Below, in pieces: positions 39,650 to 45,182 of a stretch of 45,182 nucleotides of DNA. The number at the start of each line of letters is the position of its first letter. The stretch's first letter is position 1. The stretch is from a virus: positions 1 through 45,182 of IMG/VR virus record IMGVR_UViG_3300048912_000097. The stretch is one strand, 5' to 3'. Both the position numbers and the translations under genes were made by a program. The notes beneath the pieces were generated by a model. It made no database searches. It saw only the letters and a list, made by a program, of their open reading frames with translations, and was not told the DNA's origin.

Positions 39650-39925
39650 ATGACTGTCGACCGGTTTGCGAAACTGAAGACTGCCGAGCAGATCGCTAGC
39701 GAGTATTACGGGCCGCGAGGGGAACGAGGCAGCGGAATGAGCGAGCAGGCGGGGGACACCGTTCTAGATCTGACCGGGGCGAAGCTGTTCGAGCACCTGC
39801 GCGTCAGCGACGAGTCGGGCCACGTCCTGATCCTGATTCCCGAGACTCAGACCGTCGTCAAGCTCACTGACCGGCAGGCCCGCCGCCTGGCCGTCGAGTT
39901 GCTGAACCGGGCGCCGGAGTCATGA
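39650..39925 (+). CDS. Accessory hypothetical protein
   Basis: A 91-residue protein from ATG 39650 (MTVDRFAKLKTAEQIASEYY), one base after the previous stop; ATG 39737 (MSEQAGD) is an alternative. The second half is strand-rich (HVLILIPETQTVVKLTDRQ), then a helix. Its stop overlaps the next ATG. Function unknown. Confidence 0.55.
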   Translation: MTVDRFAKLKTAEQIASEYYGPRGERGSGMSEQAGDTVLDLTGAKLFEHLRVSDESGHVLILIPETQTVVKLTDRQARRLAVELLNRAPES

Positions 39926-40143
39926 GCGGCCGCGCGATCGTCGGCGAGCTGTCGATCGAGCTGGAAGACGGCAGGATCCTCACGGACAGGACCGACCTCG
40001 GCCTTGCGTGGAAGTGGGCTGAGGCCGAGCACGGCGAGCTGTGGCCGAAGCTCCGGGCCGCGGAGCAACGCGCGGCCGTCTCGGATGCCCTGGCGGCGCT
40101 GAGGGCCGCGTACGAGGCGAACGAAGCCAACGAGGCCGACTAA
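39922..40143 (+). CDS. Accessory helical protein
   Basis: A 73-residue protein (MSGRAIVGELSIELEDGRIL), with ATGA overlap. A short beta start is followed by a long Ala/Glu helix (LRAAEQRAAVSDALAALRAA). Last gene of the unit driven from 39287 and closed by the terminator at 40163-40205. Confidence 0.55.
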   Translation: MSGRAIVGELSIELEDGRILTDRTDLGLAWKWAEAEHGELWPKLRAAEQRAAVSDALAALRAAYEANEANEAD

Positions 40144-40162
40144 GACCCGCATCCCCCGCGGG

Positions 40163-40205
40163 AAGGCCCGGCCGGTGTTCCTCCCACCGGTCGGGCCTTT
40201 TCTTT
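40163..40205 (+). terminator. Strong intrinsic terminator
   Basis: AAGGCCCGGCCGGTG and CACCGGTCGGGCCTT pair over 15 positions (one G-U) around TTCCTCC, followed by TTCTTT. It closes the 39352-40143 unit immediately before the next promoter. Confidence 0.85.
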
Positions 40206-40216
40206 CGCGCAACGTC

Positions 40217-40256
40217 TTGCACGCACGTCAGGAACGTGTGTAAACTCTCAACTGTG
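40217..40256 (+). promoter_or_regulatory. Leaderless-type promoter with GTGTAAAC at -10
   Basis: TTGCAC (-35, 40217-40222), 18 nt, TAAACT (-10, 40241-40246), 7 nt, GTG 40254. Here GTGTAAAC (40238-40245) overlaps the -10 instead of the -35. GTG 40254 is in frame with the SD-led ATG at 40281. Confidence 0.6.
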
Positions 40257-40280
40257 ACCACGACCCGCCAGGAGGAAACC

Positions 40281-40544
40281 ATGAAGACCGAGCCCGTCAA
40301 GACCACTGACCTTCAGGTCGGCGACCTCGTGTACGCGCACGGCTGCGTCGTCCGCCTTACCGCGGTGAATCAGCGCTGGACGGACGAGCGCACCGGCCGC
40401 CCGGTCGTCAACTTCCAGACCGAGTACGTGTCGGGCACCGCGGACTGGCCGGACGTTCACGGGTGGATCACTCGCGGCGAGTACCGCATCCAGGGCAACG
40501 ACCTCGCGACCGAGGCGCGCGTGCTGTCGGAGGTGGGCGACTGA
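40281..40544 (+). CDS. Accessory protein with dual in-frame starts
   Basis: An 87-residue protein from ATG 40281 (CGCCAGGAGGAAACC upstream), or 96 from leaderless GTG 40254 (MTTTRQEETM then the same protein). The body is beta-rich (DLQVGDLVYAHGCVVRLTAV, VVNFQTEYVSG) and looks like a small barrel. The 24 nt before the ATG are nearly identical to those before 44048. Followed by a perfect hairpin at 40561. Function unknown. Confidence 0.68.
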   Translation: MKTEPVKTTDLQVGDLVYAHGCVVRLTAVNQRWTDERTGRPVVNFQTEYVSGTADWPDVHGWITRGEYRIQGNDLATEARVLSEVGD

Positions 40545-40560
40545 GACCTGCGACCCGACA

Positions 40561-40591
40561 GTGGGGGCGCCGATACCAGCGGCGCCCCCAC
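40561..40591 (+). terminator. Hairpin terminator after 40281-40544
   Basis: GTGGGGGCGCCG and CGGCGCCCCCAC form a perfect 12-bp stem with a 7-nt loop, 16 nt after the stop. No U-run follows (CCCTTGCC), so termination may be partial; the next gene has no obvious promoter and may depend on read-through. Confidence 0.7.
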
Positions 40592-40626
40592 CCCTTGCCA
40601 GTCAACCCAGCCTAGGAGTCGACCAA

Positions 40627-41643
40627 ATGAAACGTACCAAGCTGATCCTGTCCGGCGTAGCGGCCGGGCTCGTCATGATGTCCATGTCGCCAGCCGACCA
40701 CGCCGCCGCCGCAACGGCGACCGTCGTCGACCTGCACGGCGGAACCGTCAGCGTCCCAGCCGGAGCGTTCCGGCAGCTCAAAGACGGAATGAACCTCACC
40801 ATCGAAAACGGCACCATCATCGGCGGGGGCGCCGAGGTCGTGTTCGACGCCGTGCCCGACGGCGGCCACGCGTCGGTGACGCTCTCTAACCTGACCGTCG
40901 CAGGCCCGCGGGCACTGGTCTTCGCGAAGCGGCAGGGCGGCCCGGTCGACATCACCGTCGACCACGTCAACGCGTCGCACCTCGGCGACGGCATCCGCGC
41001 CACGGCCGACGCCGTGCTCGTCACCTCGTCGACGCTGACCGGCGGCGCGAAGCCTCCGTCGGGGAACGCGGCCGGTGTCCACTCGCTCGACGACGACGCC
41101 GGGAACGTCGGGCTTCCGCAGGCGACCGTGACCGTGCTCGACTCGACCGTCGAGGGCTTCACCGGGGGCAGCGCGGGCGGCTTCTTGGAGGGTGACGCGG
41201 TCGTCGGCGAGGCGCGCGTCGGGCACCTCGACGTCGAGCGCGACACGCTCGGGCACGTCCCCGACGCCGAGGTCGACTCGAAGGCCGAGCAGGCGACCGT
41301 GAAGGACAACGTCCTGTACAGCGACGGCGACCGCGCGATCTCCTCGCACCGCGGCGTACTGACCGCCAGCGGCAACACGATCACGCAGGCGCCCGTCTAC
41401 CACGCGAAGATCTATCAGGGCAGCGGCACGCTGCACGCGTCCGGCGACGTCGTGCTCGGCCTCGACAAGGCCGACCAATTCCTCGCGTACGCGAACTCGG
41501 TTTGCTGCCCCGGCAGCGGCCCGGCGGCCTCGTACCCGCGCGTCGGCGACGTCGAGGTGACGGACATCGTCGACGGCTCCGGCGCCGTGCTCACCGGCCC
41601 GGCCCATCAAGAGGGCGGCGCGACCGTCCGCGTCTCCCCGTAA
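40627..41643 (+). CDS. Secreted right-handed beta-helix protein
   Basis: A 338-residue protein from ATG 40627 (AGGAG upstream). It has a clear signal peptide: MKRTK, hydrophobic LILSGVAAGLVMMSM, and AAAA near residue 30. The rest is a series of short strand-turn rungs (NLTIENGTIIGGG, ASVTLSNLTVAG, VDITVDHVNASHLGDGIRA, AVLVTSSTLTGG, TVTVLDSTVEGF, GVLTASGNTITQ), typical of parallel beta-helix (pectate-lyase-like) proteins. It lies among accessory genes, so it is probably a lysogeny-expressed secreted factor rather than a virion part. Enzyme activity is unknown. It resembles in plan the protein at 3723-5012. Confidence 0.75.
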   Translation: MKRTKLILSGVAAGLVMMSMSPADHAAAATATVVDLHGGTVSVPAGAFRQLKDGMNLTIENGTIIGGGAEVVFDAVPDGGHASVTLSNLTVAGPRALVFAKRQGGPVDITVDHVNASHLGDGIRATADAVLVTSSTLTGGAKPPSGNAAGVHSLDDDAGNVGLPQATVTVLDSTVEGFTGGSAGGFLEGDAVVGEARVGHLDVERDTLGHVPDAEVDSKAEQATVKDNVLYSDGDRAISSHRGVLTASGNTITQAPVYHAKIYQGSGTLHASGDVVLGLDKADQFLAYANSVCCPGSGPAASYPRVGDVEVTDIVDGSGAVLTGPAHQEGGATVRVSP

Positions 41644-41651
41644 CACCCCTC

Positions 41652-41685
41652 GCGCGGGGCCTGGCGCGGCCGCCCGGCCCCGCGC
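41652..41685 (+). terminator. Hairpin after the beta-helix gene
   Basis: GCGCGGGGCC and GGCCCCGCGC form a perfect 10-bp stem with a 14-nt GC-rich loop, 8 nt after the stop. There is no U-run. The next gene starts only 17 nt later without promoter space, so this may attenuate rather than end transcription. Confidence 0.6.
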
Positions 41686-41702
41686 ACCGATCGGAGGACA
41701 CC

Positions 41703-41951
41703 ATGAACATGCTCGACGTCAGAGAAGGCCCTGTGACCCTCGCGGTTCACGAGCGAGTGGTCGGCATGCACGCCGCGATGAACGCGCCGCGGCTGCACTG
41801 GCTGGCCGCGTACTACGCCGCTGACACGGTGGGCGCGGTTCGCTGGGGATCGCACCCCGAGTCGATAGCCGAGTCGGCCGACTGCGCGATATACGCCGAC
41901 CGGCTCGCCCGCTTCGCGGAGCTGGCCGCGCTCGGACAACTTGCCGCGTAA
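41703..41951 (+). CDS. Accessory hypothetical protein
   Basis: An 82-residue protein from ATG 41703, with CGGAGGACACC upstream (MNMLDVREGPVTLAVHERVV). It is mostly helical and Ala-rich (LHWLAAYYAADTVGAVRWGS, YADRLARFAELAALGQLAA). The stop precedes a class A promoter. Function unknown. Confidence 0.58.
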   Translation: MNMLDVREGPVTLAVHERVVGMHAAMNAPRLHWLAAYYAADTVGAVRWGSHPESIAESADCAIYADRLARFAELAALGQLAA

Positions 41952-41958
41952 TTCGTGC

Positions 41959-42006
41959 GTGTAAACACTTGCACGTCCGTAAGGGTCGTGCGATGATTCT
42001 CGCATG
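41959..42006 (+). promoter_or_regulatory. Leaderless promoter, class A
   Basis: GTGTAAAC (41959-41966), TTGCAC (-35, 41969-41974), 17 nt, GATGAT (-10, 41992-41997), 6 nt, ATG 42004. Almost a copy of the minus-strand promoter at 24430-24480. Confidence 0.72.
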
Positions 42007-42033
42007 CAAGCAAACCCGACCGGAGGAGTCACC

Positions 42034-42594
42034 ATGAACCGCGAAGCCTGGCTCGAAGCCGCGATCAACGCCCTGCGCCCGATGCTCGAAGAGAACGGGT
42101 CGCCCGTGCCCGCCGACGTCCGCGTCTCCTGCGGCTTCCCCGGCGGCAAGTCCGTTCACAAGGTCATCGGCCAGTGCTGGGCGTCGAAGGCGAACGATGG
42201 CGTCTCGCAGGTCTTCGTGTCGCCGCTCCTGCACGACGGCGTCGAGATCCTCGCCGTCCTCATCCACGAACTAATCCACGCCTGGAACGACTGCAAGGAC
42301 GGCCACAAGGGCGCGTTCCGTCGTGCAGCGCTCGCGATCGGCCTCGAAGGCAAGATGACCGCCACGACCGCGGGCGAGGCCCTGACGGGGCGCCTCGGCG
42401 AGCTGGCGGCCGAGCTGGGCGACTACCCGCACAAGAAGATGACGCTCGCCGACCTCGGCATCAAGAAGCAGACGACGCGCATGATCAAGGTCGAGTGCCC
42501 GGCGTGCGGCTACGTCGTGCGCACCACGGCTAAGTGGCTGGAGATCGGCACGCCGACTTGCGTGTGCGGCGAGTCGATGGAGGCCGCCGCGTGA
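42034..42594 (+). CDS. SprT-like zinc metalloprotease
   Basis: A 186-residue protein from ATG 42034 (CGGAGGAGTCACC upstream), or 196 from the leaderless in-frame ATG 42004 (MQANPTGGVT first). VLIHELIHAWNDCKDGHKGAF has HExxH (H78, E79, H82) and a third ligand H91, as in the SprT/Spartan family; the C-terminus has a zinc ribbon (CPACGY, CVCGE). Spartan proteases cut DNA-protein crosslinks; phage versions may remodel DNA-bound host proteins. First gene of a unit of six or so overlapping genes. Confidence 0.8.
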   Translation: MNREAWLEAAINALRPMLEENGSPVPADVRVSCGFPGGKSVHKVIGQCWASKANDGVSQVFVSPLLHDGVEILAVLIHELIHAWNDCKDGHKGAFRRAALAIGLEGKMTATTAGEALTGRLGELAAELGDYPHKKMTLADLGIKKQTTRMIKVECPACGYVVRTTAKWLEIGTPTCVCGESMEAAA

Positions 42595-42845
42595 TGCCCG
42601 GCGGCTTCACGCGTGCCTACCGACTTGCGCACGCGCATCGCGTGCGCGAGACCTATCAACAGCAGAACCGACACGAGGGGGAGAAGATGCGACGGAAGAT
42701 GACACAGGCCGAGCACGACGCGATGAGCCGCGCGGATGAGGAGGCGCCGCGCGGCGCGGCCGGGATGGCGCTCGCGCTGGTCTTGCTCGTCGCGTTCGCG
42801 ATCCTCATCGCCGCGCCGATCGTCGCTGTGGTGTTGGTCCGGTGA
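42594..42845 (+). CDS. Single-TM membrane protein
   Basis: An 83-residue protein; ATG 42594 overlaps the previous stop (TGATG). ATG 42687, after GAGGGGGAGAAG, is an alternative giving 52 residues. A basic N-terminal part precedes one TM segment (MALALVLLVAFAILIAAPIVAVVLV). A tail-anchored small protein of unknown function. Confidence 0.55.
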   Translation: MPGGFTRAYRLAHAHRVRETYQQQNRHEGEKMRRKMTQAEHDAMSRADEEAPRGAAGMALALVLLVAFAILIAAPIVAVVLVR

Positions 42846-43030
42846 GCGTCCTCGACGACATCGCGCACCGGCTCACTGAGGAGGAGCGCGACGAGTGGCG
42901 CGACGAGGCGGCCGCGCTCCGCCGCAAGATCGCCGCCGCGTTGCGCTGGCACACCGCTAGCGGGCACATCTGCACAACGTGCCGCGAGGACCACCCGTGC
43001 AACACCCTCCGAGCGCTGGACGCGCCGTGA
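42842..43030 (+). CDS. Small Cys/His protein
   Basis: A 62-residue protein from GTG 42842 (GTGA overlap; MSVLDDIAHRLTEEERDEWR). A charged helix is followed by HTASGHICTTCREDHPCNTL, with Cys and His in zinc-like spacing. Function unknown. Confidence 0.58.
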   Translation: MSVLDDIAHRLTEEERDEWRDEAAALRRKIAAALRWHTASGHICTTCREDHPCNTLRALDAP

Positions 43031-43482
43031 GCGTCCCGCACGGCCTCGACCGCTACCTGAACCACGACCGCTGCCGCTGTGATGTCTGCCGGACGGCGAA
43101 CCGCCGCGCGCACAAGCTCCGCGAGCTGCGAGTCATACGCGGCCAGCCGGGGCCGCGTGACACGACCTGGACGCTCGGCGCCCGGCGCCGCTGCGAGGCT
43201 CTGCAACTGAACGGCTGGTCGCTGCGCGAACAGGGCCGCCTCGCGGGCGTTCCGCATCTGCGCGACCTGATCCGTCACGACCGGATCGAGCAACGCACGC
43301 ACGACAGCATCGACGAGCTGTACCGCCGACTGTGGGACAAGGCCGCGCCGCGCCGCACGCAGCGGGAGCGGCAGGCGTACACGCGCGTCGTGAACCGGGC
43401 GCGCGCACTCGGATTCAAGCCCGCGCTTGCGTGGGACGACATCGACTCGATGTACGAGTCAGGAGAGGAATGGGTCGCATGA
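43027..43482 (+). CDS. Zinc/HTH-type DNA-binding-like protein
   Basis: A 151-residue protein from GTG 43027 (GTGA overlap; MSVPHGLDRYLNHDRCRCDV). The N-terminal HDRCRCDVCRTANRRAHKLR resembles the short Cys motif found at the start of many actinobacterial HTH proteins. The middle (RRRCEALQLNGWSLREQGRLA) looks like a recognition helix region. It is strongly basic and may bind DNA. Confidence 0.6.
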   Translation: MSVPHGLDRYLNHDRCRCDVCRTANRRAHKLRELRVIRGQPGPRDTTWTLGARRRCEALQLNGWSLREQGRLAGVPHLRDLIRHDRIEQRTHDSIDELYRRLWDKAAPRRTQRERQAYTRVVNRARALGFKPALAWDDIDSMYESGEEWVA

Positions 43483-43718
43483 GCGCGAAGCCGCAATTCA
43501 AGACAGGGCGCCCCCGCGCCGGGGACACGATCAGCTATACGGATATGGGCGGCGAGCTGCGCACCGGCACCGTGTGGTCGGACGCGCCCGGCCGGGCCGT
43601 GTGGGTCATCCGCCCGGATCGCGAGATGGTGCGCGTGCAGGTCGGCAACGCTCGGAATCCGGGGCACAAGGAAGTCGACTCGGCCGAGTGGCAGCAGTAC
43701 CGCGGGCGCGCGTCGTGA
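43479..43718 (+). CDS. Small barrel-type hypothetical protein
   Basis: A 79-residue protein from ATG 43479 (ATGA overlap; MSAKPQFKTGRPRAGDTISY). Strand-rich (LRTGTVWSDAPGRAVWVIRP), with an SH3-like or KOW-like look. Its neighbour downstream has a similar plan. Function unknown. Confidence 0.55.
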   Translation: MSAKPQFKTGRPRAGDTISYTDMGGELRTGTVWSDAPGRAVWVIRPDREMVRVQVGNARNPGHKEVDSAEWQQYRGRAS

Positions 43719-43963
43719 ACGCGAAGAGGACCGTCCCCGCGCGCGAGATCAGCGACCGAACGACGCTGCCGTTCATGTCCGTTCAGATCCAGAGCGGCGA
43801 CAAGCTCGCGATCGACGGGCACCGCGGGCTCGTCGAGTTCCTCGGCTTCACCCGCCACGACAACGGGAACGAGTGGGTCGACGTGATGACGGCTCGCGGG
43901 AAGATGCGCACCGTCCGGCCGAGCGCGATCCGCGAAGTTCACCTCGCCCGACGCCCCGCGTGA
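43715..43963 (+). CDS. Small barrel-type hypothetical protein
   Basis: An 82-residue protein from GTG 43715 (GTGA overlap; MNAKRTVPAREISDRTTLPF). MSVQIQSGDKLAIDGHRGLV, then VDVMTARGKMRTVRPSAIRE suggests a small beta barrel. Last gene of the unit starting at 42034; no terminator hairpin is obvious before the next promoter at 43972. Confidence 0.55.
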   Translation: MNAKRTVPAREISDRTTLPFMSVQIQSGDKLAIDGHRGLVEFLGFTRHDNGNEWVDVMTARGKMRTVRPSAIREVHLARRPA

Positions 43964-43971
43964 ATCCGCGC

Positions 43972-44020
43972 GTGTAAACGCTTGACCCTTCGTCTTGCGC
44001 GTGCGTAAGATGGGCTCATG
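43972..44020 (+). promoter_or_regulatory. Leaderless promoter, class B
   Basis: GTGTAAAC (43972-43979), TTGACC (-35, 43982-43987), 18 nt, TAAGAT (-10, 44006-44011), 6 nt, ATG 44018. This is the closest to a consensus sigma-70-type promoter in the set. Confidence 0.8.
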
Positions 44021-44047
44021 CCAGCGACGACCCGCCAGGAGGACACC

Positions 44048-44689
44048 ATGAACGCGACCGCCACGCAGCCCCGCACCCGCGAGCAGCTCGAAGCCGCCGC
44101 CGCCGAGCACGGCGCGAAGTTCGGCCCGAACGCCGCCTACCACGCCGGGCAGTACGTCGCCCGCCAGGTCGCGGCCGCCGAGCGCGAGGCTTACTGGATC
44201 GAGGACCGCCGCACGATCCGCCCGCGCTACATCGCCGCGCTGGACGCCGCCCGCACCCGCGACAGCGAGCGCGCTCAGGCCGCCGCCGCCCGATACAACG
44301 CCGCCCGCCGGGCCGCCGGGCTCCGCTTCGACACGACGTTCGACTACTCGGACACCTCCGACGTCGCGCGCGCCGCCCGCTCGATGATCTTCGCCAACAG
44401 CCAGATGGAGGCCGCCCGCAACGCCCTCGCCCGTGCGACCGCCCCCGGCACCGGCACGCCCGAGGCCGAGCTGATCGCGGCCGCCGAGGCTGGCGAGATC
44501 GAGCCGAGCGACCTGCTGGCGACCGTGCCTGACGAGTTCGGCCGGTGCTCCGCGTTCGCCGTGTTCGTGCAGAGCAGCCGCCGCGGCTACGCGATCCGTA
44601 ACCTGCGCCTGCACGACGCGCTCACCACGGCCCGCCGCCTGCGGGAGCCCGGCCAGCGCGCCGAGGTCGGCCGCGACCTCTGCGGCTAA
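44048..44689 (+). CDS. Ala/Arg-rich helical accessory protein
   Basis: A 213-residue protein from ATG 44048 (CGCCAGGAGGACACC upstream), or 223 from the leaderless in-frame ATG 44018 (MPATTRQEDT first). It is almost wholly helical (QLEAAAAEHGAKFGPNAAYH, ARTRDSERAQAAAARYNAAR, ARSMIFANSQMEAARNALAR). Coiled-coil or structural roles are possible; no family is recognised. Single-gene unit with its own promoter and terminator. Confidence 0.68.
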   Translation: MNATATQPRTREQLEAAAAEHGAKFGPNAAYHAGQYVARQVAAAEREAYWIEDRRTIRPRYIAALDAARTRDSERAQAAAARYNAARRAAGLRFDTTFDYSDTSDVARAARSMIFANSQMEAARNALARATAPGTGTPEAELIAAAEAGEIEPSDLLATVPDEFGRCSAFAVFVQSSRRGYAIRNLRLHDALTTARRLREPGQRAEVGRDLCG

Positions 44690-44704
44690 GCCCCCACGGA
44701 CGCG

Positions 44705-44744
44705 AAAAAGGCCCCGCACTCACGAAGAGTTCGGGGCCTTTTTT
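44705..44744 (+). terminator. Strong intrinsic terminator
   Basis: AAAAAGGCCCCG and CGGGGCCTTTTT pair, with an inner ACTC/GAGT stem, and a T-run follows; the A-run on the other side makes it bidirectional. The 3' edge runs directly into the next GTGTAAAC box (44747). Confidence 0.9.
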
Positions 44745-44746
44745 GC

Positions 44747-44795
44747 GTGTAAACGCTTGACCGGCTGTCTTGCGTGTGCGTAAGATCGAGGCATG
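44747..44795 (+). promoter_or_regulatory. Leaderless promoter, class B
   Basis: GTGTAAAC (44747-44754), TTGACC (-35, 44757-44762), 18 nt, TAAGAT (-10, 44781-44786), 6 nt, ATG 44793. Very similar to the promoter at 43972. Confidence 0.8.
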
Positions 44796-45107
44796 ACAAC
44801 GACAGCCGCCCAGACCGCCAGCCAGGCCACCCGCGAGAACATGCTCACCGCGCACGCCCGGTGGGTCGAGGCATGCGACGCCGTCGCCGCCCTCAACCGG
44901 CTCCTGAACTCCGACCGGTCGTACGACGGTCAGCGCGAGGCCCTGCTCCGCCCGCTGCGCCGTAACGCCGCCGTTCGCGAGCTGCAGTACAACGAGGCCG
45001 CGTACGCGTGGAACGACGACAACGCCCGCGACGACGACGCCGGGTACGCCGAGGCGTGCGAGGACGTGTCTTGCCACTGCGGCCACCCCGACTGCGGAGC
45101 CTGCTAA
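44793..45107 (+). CDS. Leaderless accessory protein with C-terminal Cys/His module
   Basis: A 104-residue protein (MTTTAAQTASQATRENMLTA) without a Shine-Dalgarno, starting at the predicted transcript start. A helical body (ARWVEACDAVAALNRLLNSD) leads to an acidic stretch and the ending AEACEDVSCHCGHPDCGAC, nearly the same as the end of the 39352-39648 protein. Single-gene unit between two terminators. Function unknown; zinc binding by the tail is inference. Confidence 0.7.
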   Translation: MTTTAAQTASQATRENMLTAHARWVEACDAVAALNRLLNSDRSYDGQREALLRPLRRNAAVRELQYNEAAYAWNDDNARDDDAGYAEACEDVSCHCGHPDCGAC

Positions 45108-45126
45108 GCCCCCACGGACGAGAGAA

Positions 45127-45156
45127 GGCCCCGCACTCGTCGCAGAGTGCGGGGCC
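45127..45156. terminator. Bidirectional terminator at the right end
   Basis: GGCCCCGCACTC and GAGTGCGGGGCC form a perfect 12-bp stem with a 6-nt loop, 20 nt after the last stop. The ~35 nt before it (CCCCCACGGACG ... AAGGCCCCGCACT) repeat those after the previous gene. If the molecule is circular it also ends the leftward late operon. Confidence 0.85.
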
Positions 45157-45182
45157 GTCCTATTTGCTACCTCAGCGGGACA

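Overview
The window is GC-rich DNA with GTG and TTG starts and densely overlapping short genes. It encodes essentially a whole temperate siphophage of an actinobacterium: packaging, capsid, tail, lysis, replication, immunity and integration genes. The host genus cannot be named from the sequence. The lysis module has a GH25-type muramidase and no recognisable mycolyl esterase (LysB), which argues mildly against a mycolic-acid host. The two ends join sensibly. The holin-like gene cut at base 1 continues in frame into the last bases of the window and stops just beyond a strong terminator hairpin, so this is probably a complete circular or circularly permuted phage genome.

Left arm (1-36097, all minus strand, read right to left). 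It begins at the divergent immunity region with a Cro-like HTH protein and an excisionase-like HTH protein. A string of tiny genes follows, linked by 1-4 nt stop/start overlaps. DNA metabolism comes next: Holliday-junction-resolvase-like nuclease, dNMP kinase, Cas4/RecB-like exonuclease, SSB-like protein, prim-pol-like primase, RepA/DnaB-like ATPase and metallophosphoesterase. After more small zinc-ribbon genes, a papain-like hydrolase, an HExxH protein and an HNH nuclease come packaging and virion genes: TerS, TerL, portal, scaffold, SU10/DUF5309-type capsid, connectors, major tail protein, G/GT tail chaperones with a GGGAAAC -1 frameshift site, tape measure, two large minor tail proteins carrying a repeated GxGIASAEAFG motif, a secreted beta-helix protein, and finally endolysin and holin.

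Immunity and integration (36098-38425). An intergenic region with a 12-bp palindrome separates the leftward Cro-like gene from a rightward, probably leaderless, XRE-type repressor. A membrane protein, a tyrosine integrase with all catalytic residues, and a second small membrane protein follow.

Right arm (38426-45182, plus strand). This is the most unusual part. It is a row of short accessory transcription units. Most have their own promoter of one repeated design: GTGTAAAC element overlapping the -35, 17-18 nt spacer, -10, then 5-7 nt to the start codon, predicting leaderless mRNA. Many are followed by a strong GC hairpin. Several of these genes have a second in-frame start with a strong Shine-Dalgarno 27-30 nt further on. 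One isolated unit of the same design sits in the left arm (24091-24480). Contents include a second secreted beta-helix protein, a SprT-like metalloprotease and two proteins ending in the same cysteine-rich tail. A roughly 300-bp non-coding stretch (39017-39321) carries helically phased short repeats and is a candidate attP or other protein-binding region.
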